64,000 bases of DNA from Piscinibacter sp047600445. GTDB taxonomy: Bacteria > Pseudomonadota > Gammaproteobacteria > Burkholderiales > Burkholderiaceae_C. A program made the position numbers and the translations under genes. Location of the stretch: contig NZ_JASGKT010000001.1 in NCBI RefSeq assembly GCF_047600445.1, forward strand, positions 434,001-498,000. The letters run 5' to 3'. Each line of letters starts with the position of its first letter. Position 1 is the first letter of the stretch. This document shows positions 42,830-51,380 of this stretch, piece after piece. Under the pieces are notes generated by a model that saw only the letters and a program-made list of their open reading frames with translations, did not search any database and was not told the origin of the DNA.

Positions 42830-45046
42830 ACGCGCATTCCCTTCCGACCCATTCCGCTCGTCGCCGCGCTGGCCGGCAGCATCGCCTTGCTGGCCGCCTG
42901 TGGCGGCGGCTCGTCCGGCGGTTCGGACGAGCCGGGCCCGGCGACCACCGTCGTCGGCGTCGCCGCCAACGGCGAGCCGATCGCCGGAGCGACCGTCACG
43001 CTGGTCGATGCCGACGGCGCCTCGGTCGATCCGGCGGCGGTGACCACCGCGGCCGACGGCAGCTTCAGCATCGTCGGCCGGAACCTGCGCGCGCCGTTCT
43101 CGCTGCGAGTCTCCTTCACGCAGGACGGGGTGGCGCGCACGCTCTACTCGGTGCTGCCGACGGCCACCGCCGGCGCCGCCAACACCGCCAACATCACGCC
43201 GCTGACCGACGCCATCGCGGTGCTGGTGGCGCCCGGCGGCAACCCGGCGGCGCTGAGCGATCCGGCGCAGCTCGCCGCCGCATTCAGCGGCGCGAATGCC
43301 GATGCCTTCGCCAATGCGGTGGCTTCGCTGATGGCGGTGCTCAACAGCGACCCGACGATCGCGGCGGCGCTGGCGGCGGCCGCCGGCGCCGGCGGCACCT
43401 ACAACCCGGTGACGACCACGTTCGCCGCGACCGGCGGCGGCGTCGACGCGGTACTCGACCAGATCACCGTGAAGACCAACCCGAGCGACATGCCGGCCGG
43501 CACGGTGACGATCCAGAACAATGCGCAGGCGGCCACGAGCAACGGCGTCGCGCCGCCCGCGACGCTGACGCCCGCGACCACGCCGGCCACGGCGCCGACG
43601 CTGCCGCCGACGGCGAGCGACCTGCCGACGGCCGCCGAACTGGATGCGATCGCGGCGCGCTGGACGGCGTGTTACGCGCTGCCGGCGGCGCAGCGCGTGA
43701 CGGCCACCGACGCGAACGGCTCGCCCACCGCCCTGGCCGCCGCCTGCGAGGCCGACGTGCCGGACTTCAAGGTCAACGGCTACTCCTGGATGGCGTCGCA
43801 GGGCGCCAGCCTGCTCAACCCCAATCTCGACGGCGCGAAGTTCCAGCGCCCGGCGATCCTGCTGGTGGTGCCGGCGGCGAACCTGAGCGATCCGAAAGAG
43901 ATCAAGAACCCTTACTGCAACACCGCGCAGTGCGTGGCGGTCGACATGCGCGCCACGCTGCCGGCGGCCAACAACCAGGCGACGCGCCGTGCGCTGCTGC
44001 TGGCGAAGGTGGACGGCGCGTGGAAGTTCGTCGGCAACCAGCGGCCCTACGACTACGACGTGCAGCTGCGTCTGCAGCGCTACGTCAACCGCAATGCGGC
44101 GCCCGCCAATCCGGCCGGCTATTCCTCGCGGTCGCGCTACGAGGCCGTGCTGCGCCTGATGCTCGATCCGTCCGGCCCCGGCATGAACGGCGTGCGCGCG
44201 GCGCGGGTCAGCGGCCCCGGGCTGCCGGCGGCCGGCGTGGTGCTGTCGCGTTCGTCGCGCTGCACCTCCGACCGCATGGTGATCGTCAGCAAGACCGGCG
44301 ACACCTACGTGGTCGACGGCGGCGTCAACCAGCCGCGCTACTGGACCGGCAACGCGAGCGTGGACTTCAAGGTCGGGGCCGAATTCCTCACCGGCGAAGG
44401 GCCGGGCGGCGCGTGGCCGGGGGCCAACGTGGACTACGCCGACACGCCGGAGGGAACCACCGAGGCGCTGGTGCCCTACGGCACCTACAAGTGGGAGTTC
44501 TTCTTCTTCGGCAGCGCGACGCCGGACCAGCCCGACCGGATCGCCTATCACCGCCTGATCGTCAGCGACCCCGACTTCAATCCCTACGTCGACAACGCCG
44601 CCGGCTGGTGGCCGACGCTGGCGCCGGCCAGCGTGGCCGCCTACCTCAGCCCGACGGGCAGCGGCGCCGGCGCGCTGACCGACGTGTCGCTGTCGTGGAC
44701 GGCGCCCGCGCTGCTCGGCCGCGTCGACAGCGCCTACCTGTTCGGGCAGAACAACGCGATCGTCGACGGCACCAGCTACAACAAGCGCACCATCCTCTCG
44801 CCCCGGATCGCCAAGCCGGGCGACACGACGGCCAGCGTGACGGGCGGCCGGACGCCGTGGGCCTCGGGCATCTCGACCTCGACCTACACCGCCGGCATCG
44901 CCGCGGCGCAGAACCCGCGTTGCAGCGAGGCCGACAAATCGCTGGTGCCGCTGGCCGGCGTGGCGGGTGACTACCGCGAACTCGGGCTCACCACCACGTT
45001 GGCCAACGGGATGCAACTGGTCTCGATCGACTACTGGGCGCCCTGA
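42827..45046 (+). CDS. Large hypothetical lipoprotein with carboxypeptidase-regulatory-like domain
   Basis: 739 residues. The signal peptide ends in the lipobox LLAACGGG (cleavage before Cys), followed by a Gly/Ser linker. Residues about 38-95 form a transthyretin-like CarboxypepD_reg fold (VVGVAANGEPIAGATVTLVDADG, abridged, then DGSFSIVGRNL). Residues 95-260 are helical and Ala-rich; the rest contains beta-rich strands and two or three cysteine pairs (ARWTACYAL, NPYCNTAQC). I do not recognise the C-terminal part. It is probably a surface or periplasmic lipoprotein; its translation is likely controlled by the hairpin before the start. Confidence 0.75.
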   Translation: MTRIPFRPIPLVAALAGSIALLAACGGGSSGGSDEPGPATTVVGVAANGEPIAGATVTLVDADGASVDPAAVTTAADGSFSIVGRNLRAPFSLRVSFTQDGVARTLYSVLPTATAGAANTANITPLTDAIAVLVAPGGNPAALSDPAQLAAAFSGANADAFANAVASLMAVLNSDPTIAAALAAAAGAGGTYNPVTTTFAATGGGVDAVLDQITVKTNPSDMPAGTVTIQNNAQAATSNGVAPPATLTPATTPATAPTLPPTASDLPTAAELDAIAARWTACYALPAAQRVTATDANGSPTALAAACEADVPDFKVNGYSWMASQGASLLNPNLDGAKFQRPAILLVVPAANLSDPKEIKNPYCNTAQCVAVDMRATLPAANNQATRRALLLAKVDGAWKFVGNQRPYDYDVQLRLQRYVNRNAAPANPAGYSSRSRYEAVLRLMLDPSGPGMNGVRAARVSGPGLPAAGVVLSRSSRCTSDRMVIVSKTGDTYVVDGGVNQPRYWTGNASVDFKVGAEFLTGEGPGGAWPGANVDYADTPEGTTEALVPYGTYKWEFFFFGSATPDQPDRIAYHRLIVSDPDFNPYVDNAAGWWPTLAPASVAAYLSPTGSGAGALTDVSLSWTAPALLGRVDSAYLFGQNNAIVDGTSYNKRTILSPRIAKPGDTTASVTGGRTPWASGISTSTYTAGIAAAQNPRCSEADKSLVPLAGVAGDYRELGLTTTLANGMQLVSIDYWAP

Positions 45047-45074
45047 GGCGCCGTGGCACGACGCGGCGAGGCGA

Positions 45075-45314
45075 TCAGATCCCCAGGATCTTCTTCGCCT
45101 CGCCCAGCGCCTTCATCGAATCGTCGTGCTTGCCGGCCTTGTGCGCCGTCTCGCCGTCGGCGCGCAACTGCTTCACCTTCGCGGCGTCGGCGTCGCCGAG
45201 CTTGGGGCTGGTGGCCAGCTTGGCGTCGATGGCCTTCATCTCGTTGGGGCAGTTGTGGGCCAGGGCGGTGCCGGCGGCCAGGGCGAGGGACAGCGCCATC
45301 AGGGCGTTCTTCAT
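45075..45314 (-). CDS. Small secreted protein
   Basis: 79 residues from ATG 45314 with AGGAG 6 nt upstream. A signal peptide (MKNALMALSLALAAGTALA) precedes a helical, Lys/Ala-rich mature part of 60 residues with one cysteine (HNCPNEMKAIDAKLA). No family is recognised; similar short helical periplasmic proteins are common in betaproteobacteria. It lies downstream of the CsoR-family gene with a 91-bp gap and may end that operon. Confidence 0.75.
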   Translation of the reverse strand: MKNALMALSLALAAGTALAHNCPNEMKAIDAKLATSPKLGDADAAKVKQLRADGETAHKAGKHDDSMKALGEAKKILGI

Positions 45315-45405
45315 CGTGGACTCCTCGTGAAGAAGGCGGCCAGGATGGGCCGCGCTGCGAATCTGCGCCGGGCGTTCCCCTGTGCGCAACAGGGTTGCTC
45401 GCCGT

Positions 45406-45747
45406 TCAGCGGATCTTGCCCAGCAGCGTCTCGACGTTGTCGAGCATCTGGCCCAGGTCGGCTTGGGCCGCGGGCTTGTCGCCGAGCCGGGCGGCCAGCT
45501 CCTGCTCCATGAAACACACCGTCATGCGCACGTAGGCGCTGTCCAGCGCCTTGCGCACCGCCGACATCTGGCCGGCGATCGCCAGGCACTCCTCGCCTTC
45601 CTCGATCATGCGCTGGATGCCGCGCAACTGGCCTTCGGCGCGCCGCAGGCGGTGCAGCAGGTCGGTGCGGGACTTCTCGTCGTTCAGGACGGGCATGGTG
45701 CAGGACGGCGCGCTGGACACGGCCGGAGTCGTCGGGCGGGCAGCCAT
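45406..45747 (-). CDS. CsoR/FrmR (DUF156) family regulator with non-canonical cysteines
   Basis: 113 residues (start uncertain between ATG 45747 and ATG 45696). The DUF156 all-helical core is plain: LLHRLRRAEGQLRGIQRMIEEGEECLAIAGQMSAVRKALDSAYVRMTV (abridged). Two cysteines fall at C54 and C78, 24 residues apart. In Cu-sensing CsoR and persulfide-sensing CstR the second cysteine is 29 residues after the first; here the canonical His/Asn and Cys positions hold Phe and Glu. So neither canonical sensing site is present. The gene ends the RND-DUF2892-TDT operon. Confidence 0.85.
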   Translation of the reverse strand: MAARPTTPAVSSAPSCTMPVLNDEKSRTDLLHRLRRAEGQLRGIQRMIEEGEECLAIAGQMSAVRKALDSAYVRMTVCFMEQELAARLGDKPAAQADLGQMLDNVETLLGKIR

Positions 45748-45778
45748 TGTGTGCGATACCGTGCGACGCCGCCGTGGT

Positions 45779-46801
45779 TCACGCCGCGCCCGGCTGCGCG
45801 TGGATGGGCACCACCGCCGGCCCCTCGGCCACCAGCAGCGTGCCGGCGCGCAGGCCGCGCAGCGTGGCGGCGCTCAGCGCGAGGATCACCAGCGAAGCGA
45901 GCGCCAGCAGCGCCAGCGCCGGCACGCGCAGCCAGGCGCCGTCGGGCGTGGCGGCCAGGCGCAGCGACAGCACCACCAGCGCGGCGAGCGGGAAGCTCAT
46001 GCCCCAGTGCGGTATGCCGAAGGGCAGCGCGGCGATGCGGCGCAGCTGCGTGCCGGCCCACAGCGCGTGGAACAGCGCCATGCCCCACAGCATCCACGGC
46101 AGCGGCGCGGGCGCGCCGTACTGCAGCGCCGCGATGCCCACCACCGCCGGCGGCGCGATGAAGATGAACAGCGAGGGCAGCAGCCGCTCGGGCGGCATGC
46201 CGGCCTGCGCGGTGCGCACGAAGTTCAGCACCAGCACCACCGGCCAGAACAGCAGCCCCAGGCCGAACTGCGCCGAGGCCCAGGCCGCGTGACCGAGCGG
46301 CACGCCGGCCAGCGGCGCGAGCACGTTGCCGACGATGGGAATGATCAGCACCGGCGTCACCGCGCTCCAGTTCGGCTTGTGGCCGGGGCCACCGGCCGGG
46401 CCGGCGGTCCATTTGGCCAGCACCCACAGCGTGATGCCGAACTGCGCCAGCGAGGCGATCCACCACAGCGTGCGTGCGCCCGGAACCTCGGGCCCGAACA
46501 GCGCCACGGCGAGCGTGGCCAGCAGCAGCCCGGAGATCGGGATGGCGGCGAAGAAGGTGTGGCGCACCGGATGCGCGAGGTCGTCGCGCAGCGCCTGCGC
46601 GTGGCGCCGGCGGCGCAGCAGCATCGCCGCGGCCAGCAGCACGAACAGCAGCGCCGCGACGGCGGCGGCCACCAGCGCGATGCCCTGCGCGGCCTCGCCC
46701 ATCAGCGGCGCGGCGCGGTGCCAGGCCAGCCCCAGGCCCGACCAGCCCATCACGATGGCGAACCAGCCGGGGAACAGGTGCGCGAGCGGTTTGTCGTTCA
46801 T
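45779..46801 (-). CDS. TDT/SLAC1 family transporter (TehA-like)
   Basis: 340 residues with 10 helices, starting HLFPGWFAIVMGWSGLGLAWHRAAP (abridged), the family opening (a proline/glycine motif before the first Trp-rich helix). SLAC1/TehA/Ssu1 proteins conduct or export small anions such as tellurite, malate, chloride or sulfite. Its place between DUF2892 and the CsoR-family regulator supports export of a small anion such as sulfite (inference, not proven). It starts 3 bp after the DUF2892 stop. Confidence 0.85.
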   Translation of the reverse strand: MNDKPLAHLFPGWFAIVMGWSGLGLAWHRAAPLMGEAAQGIALVAAAVAALLFVLLAAAMLLRRRRHAQALRDDLAHPVRHTFFAAIPISGLLLATLAVALFGPEVPGARTLWWIASLAQFGITLWVLAKWTAGPAGGPGHKPNWSAVTPVLIIPIVGNVLAPLAGVPLGHAAWASAQFGLGLLFWPVVLVLNFVRTAQAGMPPERLLPSLFIFIAPPAVVGIAALQYGAPAPLPWMLWGMALFHALWAGTQLRRIAALPFGIPHWGMSFPLAALVVLSLRLAATPDGAWLRVPALALLALASLVILALSAATLRGLRAGTLLVAEGPAVVPIHAQPGAA

Positions 46802-46804
46802 TTT

Positions 46805-47029
46805 TCAGCGCGAGCAGGCCGAGCCCCCGTCCTTCAGGCCGAGCCTGCGCAGCAGGAAGCTCGGCGGGCAGAAGCCGGTGATGCCCGACTGGAACAGGTT
46901 CGCGCCGACGAAGGCGGTGAAGGCGAGGAACCAGCGGCTGACGAAGATCGGGCTGCCTTCGACGCCCAGCGCGAGCGAGAGCAGCACGAAGAAGCCGGCC
47001 ATGATGCGCACGGCGCGTTCGACGGTCAT
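46805..47029 (-). CDS. DUF2892 (YgaP-C-like) membrane protein
   Basis: 74 residues from ATG 47029, overlapping the pump stop by 4 nt. Two predicted helices, RAVRIMAGFFVLLSLALGV and FLAFTAFVGANLFQSGIT, with a conserved FCPPSFLLRRLGL end. This is the DUF2892 family, related to the membrane part of YgaP and frequently found in persulfide/sulfide response operons. It belongs to the 51.3-45 kb RND operon. Confidence 0.88.
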   Translation of the reverse strand: MTVERAVRIMAGFFVLLSLALGVEGSPIFVSRWFLAFTAFVGANLFQSGITGFCPPSFLLRRLGLKDGGSACSR

Positions 47030-50000
47030 GTGGAACTCCTGGGTTGGATGCGCCGCCGGTACAGCGCGAAATAAAGAACCGGGATGACGACCAGCGTCAA
47101 CAGCGTCGAGACGAAGATGCCGAAGATCAGCGAAACCGCCAGGCCGTTGAAGATCGGGTCGTCGAGGATGAAGAAGGCGCCGGTCATCGCGGCCAGGCCG
47201 GTCAGCGCGATCGGCTGCGCGCGCACCGCGGCCGCGGCGACCACCGCGTCCTCGAAGGGCCGGCCCCGCGCGAGCTGCAGCTCGATGAAGTCGACCAGCA
47301 GGATGGAGTTGCGCACGATGATGCCGGCCAGCGCGATCATGCCGATCATCGAGGTGGCGGTGAACTGCGCGCCGAGCAGCGCGTGGCCGGGCATCACGCC
47401 GATGAGGGTCAGCGGGATCGGCGCCATGATCACCAGCGGCGTCAGGTAGCTGCGGAACTGCGCCACCACCAGCAGGTAGATCAGCACCAGGCCGACCGCG
47501 TAGGCCGCGCCCATGTCGCGGAAGGTCTCGTAGGTGATCTGCCACTCGCCGTCCCACTTCAGCGCGACCTCGCGGTACGGGTCGCCCGGCTGGCGGATCC
47601 AGTACTCGCCGGGCCCGGCGTCGCCGAGCCGGGCGCGCACCGCGAACAGGCCGTACAGCGGCGAGTCGACCAGGCGGCGCTCGTCGCCGGCCACCGCGCG
47701 CTCGCCGACGTCGCCGAGCACGTAGACCACCGGCTGCAAGTCCTTGGTGTGCAGCGGCTTGTCGATCACGCCGCGCTCGACGCGCACGAGTTCGGACAGC
47801 GGCACCAGTGGTCCGCCCGCCGCGCGCAGCGGCAGCGCCAGCAGCGCGTCCAGCCCGAACTGCTGTTCGGCGGGCAGTTGCAGCCGCACCGGCACCGGGT
47901 ACTTGCTGTGGCCGTCGTGCAGGTAGCTCGCGTCGGCGCCCGACAGCGCGGCGTGCACCGTCTGCGCGATCACGGCGACCGGGATGCCCAGCGTCTCGGC
48001 GCGCTGGCGCTCGATGCGCAGCCAGGCGCGCGGCGCGTCGGCGGCCAGCGTGCTGTCGATGCCGACGATGTGCGCGGTCTCGCCGAACGCCTTCAGCAAC
48101 TGCTCGGCGGCGTGCGTGCGCATCGCCTCGTCGGGCCCGTAGACCTCGGCCACCAGCGGCGCCAGCACCGGCGGGCCGGGCGGCACCTCCACCACCTTCA
48201 GCCGCGCGCCGTGCTCGGCGGCGATGGCGTCCAGCGCCGGGCGCAGGCGCTGCGCGATGGCATGGCTCTGCTCGTGGCGCCGCGACTTGTCGACCAGGTT
48301 GACCTGCAACTCGCCCTGCTCGGCGTCGGCGCGCAGGTAGTACTGGCGCACCAGGCCGTTGAAGGTGATCGGGCTGGCGGTGCCGGCGTAACCCTGCAGG
48401 TCGCGCACCTCGGGCTGCTGCGCGAGCTGCGCGCCCAGCCGCTGCAGCGTCGCGGCGGTCTGCTCCAGCGGCGTGCCGGCGGGCATCTCCAGCACCACCT
48501 GGAACTCGCTCTTGTTGTCGAAGGGCAGCATCTTCAGCACCACCCACTGCACCACCGCCAGCCCGGCCGACAGCAGCAGCGCGGCGACGATGCCCGCCAG
48601 CAGCAGCCAGCGCTTGCGCGCGCTGGCCAGCAGCGGGCGCAGCACGCGCTCGAACAGGCGCTGCAAGCGTGTCGGCGCGTTCGTCGCCACGGCGTGGTCG
48701 CCGCCGCCGTGGGGCTTCATCAGGTGCAGCGCCAGCCAGGGCGTGACCGTGAAGGCGATCGCCAGCGACAGCGCCATGCCCAGGCTGGAGTTGATCGGGA
48801 TCGGGCTCATGTACGGCCCCATCAGCCCGCTGACGAAGGCCATCGGCAGCAGCGCGGCGATCACCGTCAGCGTGGCGAGGATGGTCGGCCCGCCGACCTC
48901 GTCGACCGCCGCCGGGATGATGTCGGACAGCGGCCTGCCGGGCGCCAGCGCCTGGTGGCGGTGGATGTTCTCGACCACCACGATGGCGTCGTCGACCAGG
49001 ATGCCGATCGAGAAGATCAGCGCGAACAGCGAGACGCGGTTCAGCGTGAAGCCCCAGGCCCAGGACGCGAACAGCGTGGCGGCGAGCGTGAGCACGACCG
49101 CCGCGCCCACGATCACCGCCTCGCGCCGGCCCAGCGCCAGGCCCACCAGCAGGATCACCGAGCCGGTGGCGAAGGCCAGCTTCTGGATCAGCTTGTTGGC
49201 CTTCTCGGCGGCCGTCTCGCCGTAGTCGCGCGTGATGCTCGCCTCCACGCCCTGCGGCAGCACCGTGTTGCGCAGCTCGGCCAGGCGCTCGCGCGCGGCG
49301 CGCGCCACGTCGACGGCGTTGCTGCCCGGCTTCTTGGTGATCGTGATCGTCACCGCCGGCTGCGCCGCGCCGGCGGCGTCCGATGCCGCCGCGCCCGGCG
49401 TGAACCAGACGTAGCGCCGCGGCTGCCGGGCGCCGTCCTCGATGCGCGCGACTTCCGACAGCCGCACCGGCTTGCCGCCGGACACGCCGACGATCAGCTC
49501 GCCGACCTCGGCCGCCGAGCGCAGGAACTCGCCGGTCTCGACGCCGAGCAGGCGCGGCTGCGCGGCGCCGTCGTCGAGCACCGCGCCCGAGGGCATGGCC
49601 TGGTTGGCGGCCGCCAGCGTGGTTTGCAGCCGCGCGATGTCGATGCCGCGCTCGCGCAGCCGGCCGGGGTCGAGCCAGACGTTCACCGCGCGCCCCGGGC
49701 CGCCGATCGTCGTCACCTCGCGCACGCCGGCCACGCGCTTGAGCTCGGCCTCCATCGTGTGCGCCACGCGCTCCAGTTCGGCGGCGCTGGCGCCCTCGCG
49801 CGTCCACAGCGTGACGGCCAGCACCGGCACGTCGTCGATGCCCTTGGGCTTGACCACCGGCGGCAGCACGCCGAGGTTGGCGGGCAGCCAGTCCTGGTTG
49901 GCGTCGAGCACGTCGTACAGCCGCACCAGCGCCTCGGTGCGCGGCACGCCGACCTGGAACTGCACCGTCAGCACCGCCATGCCGGGGCGCGACACCGAGA

Positions 50001-50265
50001 AGGTGTGGTCTATGCCGGCGATCTGGCCGAGCACCTGTTCGGCCGGGCGCGCGACGAGCGCGTGCACGTCGGCGCTCGATGCGCCCGGGAAGGCGATCAG
50101 CACGTTGGCCATCGTCACGTTGATCTGCGGCTCTTCCTCGCGCGGCGTGACCAGCACCGCGAAGGCGCCGAGCAGCAGCGCGACCAGCGCCAGCAGCGGC
50201 GTCAGCGCGTGGCGCTGGAAGGTCCGGGCGAGGCGGCCGGAGACGCCGAGGGTGGGGGCGCTCAT
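47026..50265 (-). CDS. RND efflux permease of the CsoR-linked operon
   Basis: 1079 residues from ATG 50265, overlapping the adaptor stop by 4 nt. Typical RND topology: first helix FQRHALTPLLALVALLLGAFAV, periplasmic FPGASSADVHALVARPAEQ, GILVDDAIVVVENIHRHQAL (TM4 with the relay Asp residues) and the second repeat IALAGIIVRNSILLVDFIEL (abridged). The subfamily (EEEPQI after the first helix) is that of the AcrB-like multi-drug or solvent pumps often paired with DUF2892. It ends 47 kb. Confidence 0.93.
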   Translation of the reverse strand: MSAPTLGVSGRLARTFQRHALTPLLALVALLLGAFAVLVTPREEEPQINVTMANVLIAFPGASSADVHALVARPAEQVLGQIAGIDHTFSVSRPGMAVLTVQFQVGVPRTEALVRLYDVLDANQDWLPANLGVLPPVVKPKGIDDVPVLAVTLWTREGASAAELERVAHTMEAELKRVAGVREVTTIGGPGRAVNVWLDPGRLRERGIDIARLQTTLAAANQAMPSGAVLDDGAAQPRLLGVETGEFLRSAAEVGELIVGVSGGKPVRLSEVARIEDGARQPRRYVWFTPGAAASDAAGAAQPAVTITITKKPGSNAVDVARAARERLAELRNTVLPQGVEASITRDYGETAAEKANKLIQKLAFATGSVILLVGLALGRREAVIVGAAVVLTLAATLFASWAWGFTLNRVSLFALIFSIGILVDDAIVVVENIHRHQALAPGRPLSDIIPAAVDEVGGPTILATLTVIAALLPMAFVSGLMGPYMSPIPINSSLGMALSLAIAFTVTPWLALHLMKPHGGGDHAVATNAPTRLQRLFERVLRPLLASARKRWLLLAGIVAALLLSAGLAVVQWVVLKMLPFDNKSEFQVVLEMPAGTPLEQTAATLQRLGAQLAQQPEVRDLQGYAGTASPITFNGLVRQYYLRADAEQGELQVNLVDKSRRHEQSHAIAQRLRPALDAIAAEHGARLKVVEVPPGPPVLAPLVAEVYGPDEAMRTHAAEQLLKAFGETAHIVGIDSTLAADAPRAWLRIERQRAETLGIPVAVIAQTVHAALSGADASYLHDGHSKYPVPVRLQLPAEQQFGLDALLALPLRAAGGPLVPLSELVRVERGVIDKPLHTKDLQPVVYVLGDVGERAVAGDERRLVDSPLYGLFAVRARLGDAGPGEYWIRQPGDPYREVALKWDGEWQITYETFRDMGAAYAVGLVLIYLLVVAQFRSYLTPLVIMAPIPLTLIGVMPGHALLGAQFTATSMIGMIALAGIIVRNSILLVDFIELQLARGRPFEDAVVAAAAVRAQPIALTGLAAMTGAFFILDDPIFNGLAVSLIFGIFVSTLLTLVVIPVLYFALYRRRIQPRSST

Positions 50266-51305
50266 GGCGCGGCGCGCGCGCCGTGCAGCCCGGCGCGCAG
50301 CGGGTCGGCGGCGACGCGCTCGCCCGGGTTCAGGCCGGCCAGCACCTCGACGCGCCCGCCGGCCGCCGCGGCGACACGCACCGCGCGCAGCGCGAAGCCC
50401 TGCGGCGTGGCGACGTAGACGGCGGTCAGCTCGCCGCGCCGCAGCACGGCGCCGGCCGGCAGGCTGGGGCGCCCGGCCGCGCCCTCGGCGCGCAGTCCGG
50501 CGGCGCGCACGCGCAGCGACTGGCCGGGGCGCGCGCCGTTCGCCTCGGCCGGCAGCTCGAGGCGCCATTCGATCGTCTGCGACACCGGGTCGGCGGCGGG
50601 CAGCAGCTCGCGCGCGCCGGGTTCGAGCGCGCGACCGTCGGGCAGCAACACGCGAACCTCGCCGGCCGCCGCCAGCGCCGCGGCGCGCGAGGCCGGCACC
50701 TGCACCACGGCGCGCAGGCGGCCGGGTTCGTACAGCGTCAGCAGCGCCCGGCCGGGCAGCGCGAGGTCGCCGACTTCGACGTGCGTGGCGCTGACCACCG
50801 CGTCGTAGGGCGCGAGCACCTCGGCATGGCCTTGCGCCAGCGCGGCCTGGGCGCGCGCGGCGCGCGCCCGGTCCAACCCGGCGCGCGCCGCCTGGGCCTG
50901 CGTCTCGGCGCTGTCCACCGCGGCCTGGCTGATGAAGCCGCTCCTGTTCAGGTCGCGGCTGCGCGTCAGCGCCACCTCGGCCAGGCGCGCCTCGGCTTCG
51001 GCCTGCGTCACCGCGGCGTCGCTCTGCGCCACGCCGGCGCGGCTGTCGCGGTCGTCGGTGCGCAGCAGCGGCTGGCCGCGCCGCACGCGCTCGCCGGCGC
51101 GCACGCGCAGCGCCAGCACGTTGCCGCCGGTCTGCGCGGTCAGCGTCGCCTGGCGCACCGGCTGCAGCACGCCGTCGAACTCGGCCGTGGCGCCGCCGCC
51201 GCCGGCGGCGACCGCGATGGTCGGCACGCCGACCGGCTCGGCGGCGTGGGCGCCGGCGGCGAGCAGCGAGGCGGCGAGCAGGAGTTTCATGGCGGCACGG
51301 TTCAT
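50262..51305 (-). CDS. RND periplasmic adaptor of the CsoR-linked operon
   Basis: 347 residues from ATG 51305 (an alternative ATG is at 51290). N-terminal signal MKLLLAASLLAAGAHAAE; lipoyl half LRVRAGERVRRGQPLLRTDDRDS (abridged), a coiled-coil Ala/Arg/Gln hairpin (about 85-150) and the returning lipoyl half VLAPYDAVVSATHVEVG. If transcription starts where the promoter at 51317-51346 predicts, the leader is only about 5 nt, i.e. nearly leaderless. It is the first gene of the operon. Confidence 0.92.
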   Translation of the reverse strand: MNRAAMKLLLAASLLAAGAHAAEPVGVPTIAVAAGGGGATAEFDGVLQPVRQATLTAQTGGNVLALRVRAGERVRRGQPLLRTDDRDSRAGVAQSDAAVTQAEAEARLAEVALTRSRDLNRSGFISQAAVDSAETQAQAARAGLDRARAARAQAALAQGHAEVLAPYDAVVSATHVEVGDLALPGRALLTLYEPGRLRAVVQVPASRAAALAAAGEVRVLLPDGRALEPGARELLPAADPVSQTIEWRLELPAEANGARPGQSLRVRAAGLRAEGAAGRPSLPAGAVLRRGELTAVYVATPQGFALRAVRVAAAAGGRVEVLAGLNPGERVAADPLRAGLHGARAAP

Positions 51306-51316
51306 ATACAGTATGG

Positions 51317-51346
51317 AGTATATGCCCTGTAGGGTATGTGTGGCAA
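51317..51346 (-). promoter_or_regulatory. sigma-70 promoter with CsoR-like operator in its spacer
   Basis: On the minus strand: -35 TTGCCA (51346-51341), an 18-nt spacer, -10 TATACT (51322-51317). The inverted repeat ATACCCTACAGGGCAT (51337-51322) fills most of the spacer. Its layout (ATACCC-N4-GGGCAT, nearly symmetric, with C and G runs) is that of CsoR/CstR operators, and the only CsoR-family gene in this window ends this operon. Confidence 0.78.
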
Positions 51347-51380
51347 GCGGGCCGGCCGGCTTCGCGCTACGCTGCGGGCC

